From positions 1 to 64,000 of the forward strand of contig NZ_QRGC01000011.1 of assembly GCF_003448965.1 (NCBI RefSeq): a stretch of 64,000 nucleotides of DNA, given 5' to 3'. This document shows positions 23,896-32,188 of the stretch, one piece after another. Under the pieces are notes generated by a model that did not search any database, was not told the DNA's origin, and saw only the letters and a list, made by a program, of their open reading frames with translations. A program made the position numbers and the translations under genes. Each line of letters begins with the position of its first letter. Within the stretch, counting starts at the first letter, position 1. The stretch comes from Oceanicella sp. SM1341. Its GTDB lineage: Bacteria; Pseudomonadota; Alphaproteobacteria; Rhodobacterales; Rhodobacteraceae.

Positions 23896-26196
23896 TCAGC
23901 CCGGCCCGGCGAGATTGTCGGCCTCTCTGGCTGCCCTGCTGTCCGTCGCGCCGGGCTCGGGCCCCGCGCCGCGGGTTCCGGCGGCAACCAGCGCGTCCGC
24001 GTCCCGGTGCGAGAGCGCCTCGGAAAACAGGAAGCCCTGCAGGCTGTCGCAGCCGAGTGCGCGGATGCGGGCACGCTGCTCCTCGGTCTCGACCCCCTCG
24101 GCGGTGGTCTCGAGAATCGTGGCATGGGCGAGGTCGATGATCGCGCGCACGATCGCCTCGTCGCTCGAGGAGCGGCCGAGGGCGTGGATGAAGCTGCGGT
24201 CGATCTTGATGCGGTCCACCTCCAGGCTCTGCAACCGGCCGAGACAGGAGAAGCCGGTGCCGAAATCGTCGATCACCAGCCGCACGCCCATGCCGCGCAG
24301 GCTGCGCAGGTTCTGCATGTGGGCGCCAGGAGCCTCGATCATCGTGCTCTCGGTGAGCTCGAGCTCCAGCCGCTCCGGCGCCAGCCCGGTTTCGCGCAGC
24401 AGGTCGGCGAGGCGGCCGGCATAGTCCGGGTCGCGCAGTTCGATGGCCGAGACGTTCACCGAGATCACCAGATCCGGCCAGCCGCCCGCGGCGGTGCAGG
24501 CTTCGCGCATCACCCAGGCGCCGAGAGGCTCGATCAGCCCGGTTTCCTCGGCGATGGGGATGAAGACCTCGGGCGATATCGGGCCCAGTTCGGGGTGCTG
24601 CCAGCGCAGCAGCGCCTCGAAGCCGGTGAGCGCGCCGTTGCGCGCGGCATAGATCGGCTGGTAGCACACCTGCAGCTGCCCCCCCTCTCGCAGGGCGATG
24701 CGCAGGTCGGCCTCGGTGCGGCGGCGCTCCTGCAGCAGCGCGTCCATGTCCTTCTCGTAGACCACGTGGCGGCTGCGGCCGAGGGATTTGGCCCGGTAGA
24801 GCGCCACGTCGGCCCGGCGTACCAGCTCGTTGAGCCCCGGCCCGTCCGCCCCGGCCATGGCATAGCCGATGCTCATGCCCATGAAGATCTGGTTGCCCTC
24901 GATGTCGAAGGGGATGCGGGCGGAATCGCCGATACGGTCGCACAGCCGCTCGACATGGGCCTGCTCCGTGACGCCGGTCATCACGATGGCGAACTCGTCG
25001 CCCCCCACGCGGGCCACGGTGTCCGTGTCGCGGGTGAGGCCCTGCAGGCGGCGGCCGGCCTCCTGGATGAGCTGGTCCCCGGCCGGGTGGCCGAGGGTGT
25101 CGTTCACCTGCTTGAAGTGATCGAGGTCGATGTAGAGCAGCGCGGTGCCCCCGCGCCCCGCGGCGCTGCGGGTGAGCGCGCTCTCCACCCGCTCGACGAA
25201 CATCGCCCGGTTGGGCAGGCCGGTGAGGGCGTCGTGCAGGGCCATGTAATGCATCCGGGCCTCCGTGGCGCCCAGGGCCACGGATCTCCGCCAGAGCAGC
25301 CACAGGAACAGGCCGAGCCCGGCGAAGGCGAGCATGCAGAGCACGGCGAGAGCCGGCAGGATGCGCCGGCTCACCCCCGCGCCCGGCAGCACCGGCCGCC
25401 AGGTGAAATACCCCAGCGTGGCATCGGAGCCATCGAACAGCGGGTAGAGCTGCAGCGCGCCCGGCGCGTTGGCGACATCGGCGTCGAACTGCAGGTCGTT
25501 GAACAGGTAGCGCTCCTGCACCTCGGCAAGGAAACTGCCGTCGAGGTAGCGCACCGCGACGTGCACGTACTGCTCCCCCGGGGTCTGGACGATGTCGCCC
25601 GTGTCGCTCACCACCGGCTTCGCGCTCACGATCGCGGGATGGCCACGCACCATCGCGAGGTCGGTGACCCCGGCGCTGTCCATCCTGTCGGGAACGTCCG
25701 CGGGATCGTCGCGGCGCAGCACGGCGCGCAGCCGGTCGACCCGCGGGAGCACGGCGGCCGCCACGCCGGCGAAGACTTCCGGTGTCAGCAGGCGGCCCTG
25801 CTCGGAGGCAAAGATCGCCCGGTCATCGGGGTCGAGCAGGTAGGAGGCGTCGATGCCGAAGTAGCTGTAGAGCCAGCTGCCCATGTTGGCGTCGAGCCAC
25901 TCCTGGTCGCGCGGTTCCTCCTGCAGATGCAGCACCGAGTCGTCCCAGACCGTCACGCTCTCCTGCTGGTGGGCGATGTTCTCGGTCATATCCATGACCG
26001 CGAGGCTGAACAACCGCCTCTGCCGCTCGAGCGACAGGCGATCGGCCTCGCGCGCGCTCCACTCCAGCAGCAGGAAGGCCGCCCCGCTCACCGCGAGCGC
26101 GATGAGGATCGTCGGAAGGACCCTCCACAGCAGGAAGGCGCGCTTGTTGAACTCGCTGGGCCCGACGTTGCGGGTTGGCTGGCTACCGAACGACAC
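23896..26196 (-). CDS. Membrane CHASE4-GGDEF-EAL cyclic-di-GMP protein
   Basis: This 766-residue protein starts at GTG 26196, preceded by AAAGGAG; an ATG 66 bp further up lacks such a site. Order: TM1 (about 24-46), a periplasmic CHASE4-like sensor with VTVWDDSVLHLQEE, TM2 (about 283-308), GGDEF domain (RVGGDEFAIV near 398) and EAL domain (EALLRW near 527, later VIDDFGTGFSCLG and TTAEGVETEEQ). Both signature motifs are intact, so it may make or break c-di-GMP. The DHDLT-type pieces ALHDALTGLPNR and YIDLDHFKQVND are complete. It is monocistronic. Confidence 0.92.
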   Translation of the reverse strand: MSFGSQPTRNVGPSEFNKRAFLLWRVLPTILIALAVSGAAFLLLEWSAREADRLSLERQRRLFSLAVMDMTENIAHQQESVTVWDDSVLHLQEEPRDQEWLDANMGSWLYSYFGIDASYLLDPDDRAIFASEQGRLLTPEVFAGVAAAVLPRVDRLRAVLRRDDPADVPDRMDSAGVTDLAMVRGHPAIVSAKPVVSDTGDIVQTPGEQYVHVAVRYLDGSFLAEVQERYLFNDLQFDADVANAPGALQLYPLFDGSDATLGYFTWRPVLPGAGVSRRILPALAVLCMLAFAGLGLFLWLLWRRSVALGATEARMHYMALHDALTGLPNRAMFVERVESALTRSAAGRGGTALLYIDLDHFKQVNDTLGHPAGDQLIQEAGRRLQGLTRDTDTVARVGGDEFAIVMTGVTEQAHVERLCDRIGDSARIPFDIEGNQIFMGMSIGYAMAGADGPGLNELVRRADVALYRAKSLGRSRHVVYEKDMDALLQERRRTEADLRIALREGGQLQVCYQPIYAARNGALTGFEALLRWQHPELGPISPEVFIPIAEETGLIEPLGAWVMREACTAAGGWPDLVISVNVSAIELRDPDYAGRLADLLRETGLAPERLELELTESTMIEAPGAHMQNLRSLRGMGVRLVIDDFGTGFSCLGRLQSLEVDRIKIDRSFIHALGRSSSDEAIVRAIIDLAHATILETTAEGVETEEQRARIRALGCDSLQGFLFSEALSHRDADALVAAGTRGAGPEPGATDSRAAREADNLAGPG

Positions 26197-26547
26197 TCCT
26201 GCTCCTTTCAGCGGGCGGCCGGGGGGAGGCCGCGGCGCCCGGCCACGTCTAGCACAAACCACGCACGAGAACCGTCATTGTGGCAATTTGGTGAATATAT
26301 CCTGATCATCGGGGCAGAGTGTTGCAATTGCGGCATCAAGCAGCATCCGGCTTTCCTTGAGCAGTGCGGCGCCGGCGGCACCGCCTTCATGGGCTGCACG
26401 ACCGTGCCCGACTTCGGGGCAGACATCCTCACCTTTTCCGGTTATGCGGGACCATTCTCGCACATCTGCCGGACAGCGCCCCGTCACCGTCGCGTGGCCT
26501 CGCCTCCTGCCCGCTCTCCCGCGCCGTTCCGCTTCAAGGTACCGTCC
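26197..26547. other. Divergent intergenic region, 351 bp
   Basis: This separates the GGDEF-EAL gene from the isochorismatase-fold gene. It includes an A+T-richer patch (GGTGAATATATCCTGATC at 26291-26308) that could hold promoters in either direction, and repeated TTGCAA-type words. The frames crossing it are short and show no family features. Nothing else recognised. Confidence 0.4.
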
Positions 26548-27120
26548 ATGACCCGTCTGCTCCCCGCCGCCGCCGCCCTCGTGCTCATCGACCTGCAGGA
26601 GGGCATCCTGTCGATGCCGCTCGCGCCGCGGTCCGGCTCCGAGGTGCTGGCGGCGGCGCGGCCGGTGGCGGAGCGGTTCCGCGCCGCGGGAGCGCCGGTG
26701 GTTCTGGTGCGGGTGGGCTGGGCGGCGGATTTTGCCGACGCGCCGCCGCAGGCGGTCGACCAGCCGCTGCCCCGGCCGGAGGGCGGCCTGCCCGAGGGCT
26801 GGGGCCGTCTCGCCCCGGGGCTCGAGCGACCCGGCGACCTGGTGATCACCAAGCGCCACTGGGGCGCCTTCCACGGCACCGAGCTCGACCTGCAGCTCCG
26901 CCGCCGCGGGGTGCGCAGCATCGTCCTGGGCGGGATCGCGACGAATTTCGGTGTCGAGTCCACCGCCCGCGCCGCCTGGGAGCACGGCTACGATGTGGTG
27001 CTGGCGGAAGACCTGTGCACCAGCGTCTCGGCCGAACTGCACGAGATGAGCCTGCGCGCGGTGATGCCGCGCATCTCGCGGGTGCGCCTGTCGGGTGACA
27101 TCCTGCTGGCGGCGGAGTGA
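26548..27120 (+). CDS. Isochorismatase-fold hydrolase lacking the catalytic Cys
   Basis: The 190-residue protein has the cysteine-hydrolase fold. The first Asp is in ALVLIDLQEGIL and the Lys in VITKRHWGAFHGTELD. In the usual third motif (T..CV..TAR) the Cys is replaced by Gly: GGIATNFGVESTARAAWEHG. Members lacking the Cys exist, for example PhzD-type isochorismatases use Asp and Lys without it. The start at 26548 was chosen because upstream residues in the same frame are shadow sequence of the GGDEF gene. It is followed immediately by a permease gene, so the two probably share a substrate. Confidence 0.82.
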   Translation: MTRLLPAAAALVLIDLQEGILSMPLAPRSGSEVLAAARPVAERFRAAGAPVVLVRVGWAADFADAPPQAVDQPLPRPEGGLPEGWGRLAPGLERPGDLVITKRHWGAFHGTELDLQLRRRGVRSIVLGGIATNFGVESTARAAWEHGYDVVLAEDLCTSVSAELHEMSLRAVMPRISRVRLSGDILLAAE

Positions 27121-27125
27121 GCACA

Positions 27126-28232
27126 ATGGCCTGCAGCGACACGTCTCCCGCCCCGCAAGGCCGCCTCGCGCGCCAGCCGCTGCCGGCGCAGTTCCTGCTC
27201 CTCGTGCTGCTCTCGGTGGTGATGGTCGCGCTGCTGGAGCTGTTGCGACTGCCCGCGGCGCTGCTGCTCGGCCCGATGGTGGCCGCGATCATCCTCGCAT
27301 CGGCGGAGGTGCGGGTGCGGGTGCCGCGCCTGCCCTTCCAGCTCGCCCAGGCGGTGATCGGCTGCATGATCGCCCGGGTGATCACCCCCGCCACGCTCGC
27401 GGAAGTGGCGGCGGACTGGCCGATCTTCCTCGCCGGCGTGCTCTCGGTGGTCGCGGCAAGCGCGTTGCTGGGCTGGTTGCTCGCCCGTGCCCAGGTGCTG
27501 CCGGGCACCACGGCGGTCTGGGGCTCGTCGCCCGGGGCGGCCGCGGCGATGGTGTTCATGGCCGAGGCGCATGGCGCCGACGTGCGCCTCGTCGCCTTCA
27601 TGCAATACGTGCGCGTGGTGCTGGTGGCCGTCGCGGCCTCCGCGGTGGCGCGCATCTGGGTGGGGGCGGGCGGCGGCGCGCCGGCGCCGGTCTGGTTCCC
27701 CGAGACCGACTGGGCGGGCCTCGCGATGACGCTGGCGCTGGCCTGGGGCTGCGTGGGGCTCTCGATGGCGCTGCGCTTCCGCTCCGGGCCCTTCCTGCTG
27801 CCGCTGGTGCTCGGCGTGGCGCTGGAGGGGGCCGGGCTGATCCGCATCGAGCTGCCGCTGTGGCTGCTGGCGCTGAGCTACGCCATGGTGGGCTGGAGCA
27901 TCGGGCTGCGCTTCACCCGGTCGATCCTGCGCCACGCGATGCGCGCCCTGCCCCGGCTCGTGGCCTCCATCCTGCTGCTGATGGCGATCTGCGGCGCCTT
28001 CGCGGCGGCACTGGTGGCCTTCGCGGGGGTGGACCCGCTCACCGCCTACCTGGCCACCAGCCCCGGCGGCGCGGATTCGGTGGCGATCATCGCCGCGTCG
28101 AGCGATGTCGACGTCTCCTTCGTGATGGCGATGCAGACATCCCGCTTCCTCGTGGTGCTGGTCACCGGCCCTGCCCTGGCCCGGCTGATCGCGAGGCTGG
28201 TACGCAGGCGCCTCGCCGGCGGCACGCCCTGA
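27126..28232 (+). CDS. AbrB-family membrane transporter
   Basis: This integral membrane protein of 368 residues is made of two hydrophobic repeats, as in the AbrB duplication family (often mislabelled ammonia monooxygenase). Signatures include LRLPAALLLGPMVAAIILA early, the half-repeat ATTAVWGSSPGAA-like TTAVWGSSPGAAAAMVFMAE and the later LATSPGGADSVAIIAASS. ATG 27126 has GGAG 9 nt upstream; a GTG at 27117 overlapping the previous stop is the alternative. It follows the isochorismatase-fold gene by 5 bp. Substrate unknown. Confidence 0.85.
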   Translation: MACSDTSPAPQGRLARQPLPAQFLLLVLLSVVMVALLELLRLPAALLLGPMVAAIILASAEVRVRVPRLPFQLAQAVIGCMIARVITPATLAEVAADWPIFLAGVLSVVAASALLGWLLARAQVLPGTTAVWGSSPGAAAAMVFMAEAHGADVRLVAFMQYVRVVLVAVAASAVARIWVGAGGGAPAPVWFPETDWAGLAMTLALAWGCVGLSMALRFRSGPFLLPLVLGVALEGAGLIRIELPLWLLALSYAMVGWSIGLRFTRSILRHAMRALPRLVASILLLMAICGAFAAALVAFAGVDPLTAYLATSPGGADSVAIIAASSDVDVSFVMAMQTSRFLVVLVTGPALARLIARLVRRRLAGGTP

Positions 28233-28260
28233 GGACCGGGAAAGCGGCCGGGGCTGGCGC

Positions 28261-28282
28261 CGCCCCGCCCCCGGGCGGGGCG
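28261..28282 (+). terminator. Hairpin after the AbrB-type gene
   Basis: CGCCCCGCCC (28261-28270) and GGGCGGGGCG (28273-28282) are perfect inverted arms 28 bp after the plus-strand stop. No T-run follows. Confidence 0.4.
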
Positions 28283-28295
28283 AGGCCCGACGAAC

Positions 28296-28318
28296 TCCCC
28301 TCCCGCCCCGGGAGGGGA
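28296..28318. terminator. Middle hairpin of a convergent intergenic region
   Basis: TCCCCTCCC (28296-28304) pairs with GGGAGGGGA (28310-28318) over a 5-nt loop. It is the second of three hairpins between convergent operons and may work in both directions. Confidence 0.4.
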
Positions 28319-28324
28319 TGAGGA

Positions 28325-28347
28325 GGGCCTTCCCCGCGGGAAGGCCC
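28325..28347 (-). terminator. Hairpin after the TRAP transporter operon
   Basis: GGGCCTTCCC (28325-28334) and GGGAAGGCCC (28338-28347) form a 10-bp stem with a 3-nt loop, 8 bp after the minus-strand dctM stop. No T-run is present. Confidence 0.45.
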
Positions 28348-28355
28348 GCGGCGGC

Positions 28356-29627
28356 TCACACGAAGGCGAGCGAGAGCGCCGGCACCAGCGTCACCAGCAG
28401 CAGCGCCAGGATCAGCGCCGCGAAGAACGGCCAGCCGCGCTTCACGAACTCCGGGATCGACACCTTCGTGAGGCTGCACACCAGCAGCATCACCGTGCCC
28501 ACCGGCGGCGTGAGCGTGCCCACCGAGAGGTTGAGGATCATCACGATGCCGAAATGCACCGGGTCGATGCCGAGCTGCTTGACCACCGGCAGCAGCAGCG
28601 GCACCAGGATGATCATCAGCGCCGTGCCCTCGATGAACATGCCCAGCACCAGCAGCAGCACGTTCACGATGAGCAGGAACACCACCGGGTTGTCGGTGAG
28701 GCCGGTGACGAATTCCGCCATGCCGATGCCGGCGCGCTCCATGGAGAAGATCCAGGCGAGCGCCGAGCTGGTCATGATCACCAGCAGCACGGCGGAGGTC
28801 TGCCGCGCCGTCTCCGAGAGGGCGGAGCCCACGTCGGCGAGGTTCATGCGCCGGTAGAGGAAGAAGCCGATCAGCAGCGTCACCACCACGGCCACGGCGC
28901 CCGCCTCTGTCGGCGTGAACACAGAGAAGCGGATGCCGCCGATCACCACCACCACCAGGAACAGCGCCGGCCAGGCCAGCAGCAGGGTGCGGCCGGTCTC
29001 GGCCATGGTGGGGCGGGCGGTGCGGGTGGGCTTGTAGCCCTCGCGCTTCGCCACGAAATAGGTGGTGAACAGCAGCAGCGCCGCGCAGAGCAGCCCGGGC
29101 AGGATGCCGGCCACGAACATCGAGCCGATCGAGACATTGGCGATCAGCCCGTAGATGATCAGCGCGATGCCCGGCGGGATGATCGGGGTGATCAGCGAGG
29201 AGGCCGCAGTGAGCGCCGCCGCCACGCCACGGTTGTAGCCCTCCTTCTCCATCTCCGGCACGATCATCCGGCACATCATGCCGGCATCCGCCAGGTTGGA
29301 GGCCGAGAGCCCGCCCATCAGGGTGGAGAGCATCACGTTGGTCAGGCCGAGCCCGCCGGTGAAGCGCCCCACCAGCAGGTCCGCCACCTTCAGCAGCCGC
29401 TCGGCGATGCCGGTGGAGCCCAGCAGCGTGCCCAGCAGCACGAAGAAGGGAATGGCCAGCAGCGAGGCGTTCTGCGTCGGCGCGATGATGCGCTGCACGG
29501 CGATCTGCAGCGGCATGGAGGCGAAGAACAGGAAGTAGAGCAGGACCGCCGCGAACATCGCGAGGTAGAGCCGCATGTTCAGCGCGAACAGGCCGAACAT
29601 GATCGGGATGATGATGAACCAGGTCAT
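28356..29627 (-). CDS. dctM: TRAP transporter large permease (DctM)
   Basis: This 423-residue permease starts MTWFIIIPIMFGLFALNMRL; ATG 29627 overlaps the DctQ stop by 4 bp, and longer frames run inside dctQ. About twelve helices are visible, with conserved LTNVMLSTLMGGLSASNLAD, IPPGIALIIYGLIANVSIGS, FTPTEAGAVAVV and the final NLSVGTLTPPVGTVMLLVC, all standard for DctM. It is the ion-coupled transport subunit of a TRAP system. The binding protein and small permease are encoded upstream. Neighbouring hexonate genes suggest a sugar acid substrate, which DctM sequence alone cannot show. Confidence 0.95.
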   Translation of the reverse strand: MTWFIIIPIMFGLFALNMRLYLAMFAAVLLYFLFFASMPLQIAVQRIIAPTQNASLLAIPFFVLLGTLLGSTGIAERLLKVADLLVGRFTGGLGLTNVMLSTLMGGLSASNLADAGMMCRMIVPEMEKEGYNRGVAAALTAASSLITPIIPPGIALIIYGLIANVSIGSMFVAGILPGLLCAALLLFTTYFVAKREGYKPTRTARPTMAETGRTLLLAWPALFLVVVVIGGIRFSVFTPTEAGAVAVVVTLLIGFFLYRRMNLADVGSALSETARQTSAVLLVIMTSSALAWIFSMERAGIGMAEFVTGLTDNPVVFLLIVNVLLLVLGMFIEGTALMIILVPLLLPVVKQLGIDPVHFGIVMILNLSVGTLTPPVGTVMLLVCSLTKVSIPEFVKRGWPFFAALILALLLVTLVPALSLAFV

Positions 29628-30097
29628 TCGGTGTCGTCCCCTCCGGCGACGATGCGGGCCTTGCGCACCAGCGAGGCGATCACGAAGAGCGCGATGCCGG
29701 CGGCGCCCACGGTGAGCGCGATGTCGAGCCAGAACCAGGAGATGCGCAGGATCTGCGTGGACTTGAACTGCGCGGTCTGCGCCAGCTCCCAGGACAGCCA
29801 GCCCATGGCGGCGAGCAGCCCCAGCGAGGCCAGCCCCACCACGATGCCGACCAGCGCCCCGGCCCGGCGTGGCAGCAGCGCCACGATGAAATCGATGGTG
29901 AGGTGCTGTTTCTCGCGCTCGCAGGCGATGGCGCCGATCATCACGATCCAGACCATCAGCAGGCCCGAGATCTCCTCGGTCCACTGCAGCGGCGCGCCGG
30001 CGATGTAGCGCATGCCCACCGAGGCGACCGTGATGCCCACCAGGACGACGAGCAGCAGCGAGGCGACGAGAACCGCCAGCTGTCCGATATACTTCAT
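29624..30097 (-). CDS. dctQ: TRAP transporter small permease (DctQ)
   Basis: The 157-residue protein has four membrane helices and the DctQ core PLQWTEEISGLLMVWIVMIG and REKQHLTIDFIVALLP. It binds DctM in the inner membrane. It starts 72 bp after the dctP stop, and that gap holds a strong hairpin. Its stop overlaps the dctM start. Confidence 0.93.
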   Translation of the reverse strand: MKYIGQLAVLVASLLLVVLVGITVASVGMRYIAGAPLQWTEEISGLLMVWIVMIGAIACEREKQHLTIDFIVALLPRRAGALVGIVVGLASLGLLAAMGWLSWELAQTAQFKSTQILRISWFWLDIALTVGAAGIALFVIASLVRKARIVAGGDDTE

Positions 30098-30123
30098 GGA
30101 ATTATCCGATCGTTGAAGGAAAA

Positions 30124-30149
30124 CGGGCAGGCCCGGAGGGGCCCGCCCG
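30124..30149 (-). terminator. Intra-operon attenuator between dctP and dctQM
   Basis: CGGGCAGGCCC (30124-30134) pairs with GGGCCCGCCCG (30139-30149) with one mismatch and a 4-nt loop. On the transcribed minus strand it is followed by TTTTCC. Partial termination here would make more binding protein than permease. Confidence 0.5.
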
Positions 30150-30169
30150 ACGCGGTGTCACTGCGTGGC

Positions 30170-31144
30170 TCAGTCCTTGAGCTGGGCCTGGATTTCCTCG
30201 TAGAGGCCCTCGGACCACTCGGGGAATTCCTTGTAGACGGCCATGGCCTTCTCGCGGAACGGCGCGATGTCGGGGGTGACGACGGTCACGCCCTGGGCCT
30301 TCATGTCCGCGATGATCTCCTCGTCCTGCGAGGCGGCGAGCTCCTGGCTGTAGAGGCCGGCCTGGTAGCCGGTGTCATGCAGCATCTGCACCACTTCGGG
30401 GTCGAGGGTGGAGAAGAAGGCCTCGCCACCCAGCCAGAGCGAGGTGTTGTTGAGGTAGGAGATCATCGAGAGGTACTTCGCCTGCTCGTGCAGCTTCTGG
30501 CCGTAGAGCACCGGCAGCGGGTTTTCCACGCCGTCGATCACGCCCTGGGTGAGGGCGGGGTAGACATCGCCCAGCGGCATCGGGGTGGGCGTGCCGCCCA
30601 TCGCCTCGATGGCGCGGATCTGCATGATGTTGTTGGGGGTGCGGATCTTCATCCCCTCCAGGTCGGCCGGGGTCTCGACCGGCTTGTTCGCCAGCAGCTG
30701 GCGCGTGCCGTAGAGGTAGTTGTTGATGACGATGTGCACGCCCTTCTCACGCAGCTCCTCGTCCTTCTGCTTGAACCAGTCGCTCTCGTAGATCTTGAAG
30801 AGCTGCTGGGGGTTGTCGGTCAGGTAGGGGCCGAAGAGGATGCCGAGATCGGGGTCGTAATCGGTGAGGAAACCCACGTCGGCGAGGGTGATCACGTTCA
30901 CGCCGAGCAGGCCCTGCTCGATCACGTCCTGCTTGGCGCCGAGCTGCGAGGACGGGTAGAGCTCGAGCTCCACGTCGCCGCCGGAGGCCTCGTGCACGAG
31001 GTCCTTCCAGCGGTTCATCACCATGTCGACCGGCTCGCCGGGGTTGTTCTCATAGGCGACCTTGACCGTGACGCTCTGCGCGAAGGCCGGGGCGGCAAGC
31101 ACGGCAAGCGCCGCGGTGGCGAGGCCGAAAGCAAAAGACTTCAT
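30170..31144 (-). CDS. dctP: TRAP transporter periplasmic binding protein (DctP)
   Basis: This 324-residue protein starts with a signal peptide (MKSFAFGLATAALAVLAAPA, cleavage after FAQ). ATG 31144 follows a GGGAGG site; the longer frame upstream is not coding. Conserved elements of carboxylate-binding DctP proteins are visible: YPSSQLGAKQDVIEQ, the Arg that salt-bridges the ligand carboxylate in GMKIRTPNN, PMPLGDVYPALTQGVIDG and the helix after VENPL. The ligand is an organic acid. Given the divergent hexonate operon 2 kb away, a hexuronate or hexonate is likely. Confidence 0.93.
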   Translation of the reverse strand: MKSFAFGLATAALAVLAAPAFAQSVTVKVAYENNPGEPVDMVMNRWKDLVHEASGGDVELELYPSSQLGAKQDVIEQGLLGVNVITLADVGFLTDYDPDLGILFGPYLTDNPQQLFKIYESDWFKQKDEELREKGVHIVINNYLYGTRQLLANKPVETPADLEGMKIRTPNNIMQIRAIEAMGGTPTPMPLGDVYPALTQGVIDGVENPLPVLYGQKLHEQAKYLSMISYLNNTSLWLGGEAFFSTLDPEVVQMLHDTGYQAGLYSQELAASQDEEIIADMKAQGVTVVTPDIAPFREKAMAVYKEFPEWSEGLYEEIQAQLKD

Positions 31145-31346
31145 CAGTTTCCTCCCGAAAGGATCGTCGTGCGATGGCTCGGGGCCGGAGCGTTTCTCCG
31201 GCCGGCCGCCGGGGCGCCTGCACGCGGGCCCTCCCGGCGGATCTGTGGCGCGCGGGCGGCGGGCCCGGTCGCGGTGGCGGGCCGACAGGCCCCGGCGCGG
31301 AGGCCGGGGCGCCGGAGCGCAGGGTGGCAGGGGGCGGGCGACAGGC

Positions 31347-32051
31347 TCATGCGCGCCCTGCCCCGCCGGTGCTGTCGGCGACGGGTTCCTGTGTCGCCAG
31401 CACCGCGCCGGAATGGCTGAAATGGCTGTGCAGCGCCTCGGTGAGCGCCGCGGCGTCGCGCGCCCGGGCGGCAGCGATGATGCGGGCATGCTGCTCATGC
31501 GCGCGCTCGGTGTCCGGCCTCCGGGTCTTGCCCACTTCGAGGTAGAATTTCAGCGGCATGGACATCACCTGGTACATGCGCTGCACCACGGCGTTGCGCG
31601 CGCCCAGCACCAGGCCGAGGTGGAAGGCGTAATCGGCCTCCGCCGCGTCATGGGCGGTGAGGGCCGAGGCCATGCGGTCGTTGTGCGCCTCGAGCGCCGC
31701 GAGCTCGGCATCGGTGATGCCGGCGGCCACGGCCGGCGCCGCCCCGGTCTCGACGATGCGGCGGAACTCCAGAACCTCGCGGTAGGCGGAGAGCGAGCGG
31801 TCGAAATGCTGGGTGAAGGCCTCGAACATCGGCTCGAACCCCGGGGTGCGCACGCGCGCGCCGCGCTGGGTCTTCTCGATCAGGCTGTAGGCTTCGAGGT
31901 AGATCATCGTCTCGCGCATCGTGTTGCGCGCCACGCCGTAGCGTTCGGCGAGCTCGCGCTCGGTGGGGAGCATGTCGCCCGGGGCGTAATGCTCGGCGAT
32001 GTCGCGCCTGAGCAGCTCCAGAACATGGCCCACGGCCGTTTTTCGACTCAT
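31347..32051 (-). CDS. GntR-family regulator, FCD subfamily, next to the TRAP operon
   Basis: The 234-residue protein starts at ATG 32051 (MSRKTAVGHVLELLRRDIA) after a GGGAGG site. The winged helix is MLPTERELAERYGVARNTMR with IEKTQRGARVRTP. The FCD domain follows with metal-ligand positions around AEADYAFHLGLV and HEQHARIIAAARARD. It lies 202 bp upstream of dctP on the same strand, and an inverted repeat sits 45 bp upstream of its start. It probably controls itself and the TRAP operon in response to a sugar acid. Confidence 0.88.
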   Translation of the reverse strand: MSRKTAVGHVLELLRRDIAEHYAPGDMLPTERELAERYGVARNTMRETMIYLEAYSLIEKTQRGARVRTPGFEPMFEAFTQHFDRSLSAYREVLEFRRIVETGAAPAVAAGITDAELAALEAHNDRMASALTAHDAAEADYAFHLGLVLGARNAVVQRMYQVMSMPLKFYLEVGKTRRPDTERAHEQHARIIAAARARDAAALTEALHSHFSHSGAVLATQEPVADSTGGAGRA

Positions 32052-32095
32052 GTCTGAGGTTCCTCCCGCAGCGTTCGAGGGCACTTTGCGTGCCT

Positions 32096-32116
32096 CTGGT
32101 CCTATTGTTGGACCAG
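32096..32116. promoter_or_regulatory. GntR operator: perfect 7-bp inverted repeat
   Basis: CTGGTCC (32096-32102) and GGACCAG (32110-32116) flank 7 bp. TGGTC/GACCA half-sites are typical of FadR-subfamily GntR regulators. The site is 45 bp upstream of the regulator gene that starts at 32051. Confidence 0.6.
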
Positions 32117-32188
32117 TGACTAGCCGCGATTCGACCTATCGTCAAGTTTCAGCGGCGCGGTGCGGGGGGACAGAATCTTGCTAAATGG

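Noticed and set aside
22603-27120. A plus-strand open frame of about 1500 codons across the thiolase and GGDEF-EAL genes
   Set aside because: It is antisense to two clear genes and is rich in His, Arg, Gly and Ala as expected for shadow frames at 70% G+C. Only its last 190 codons are a real gene (26548-27120).
28325-28347. A CCTTCCCCGCGGGAAGG sequence resembling the parS-like palindrome
   Set aside because: It lacks one G of the core, is far from parAB and fits better as the stem of a terminator after dctM.
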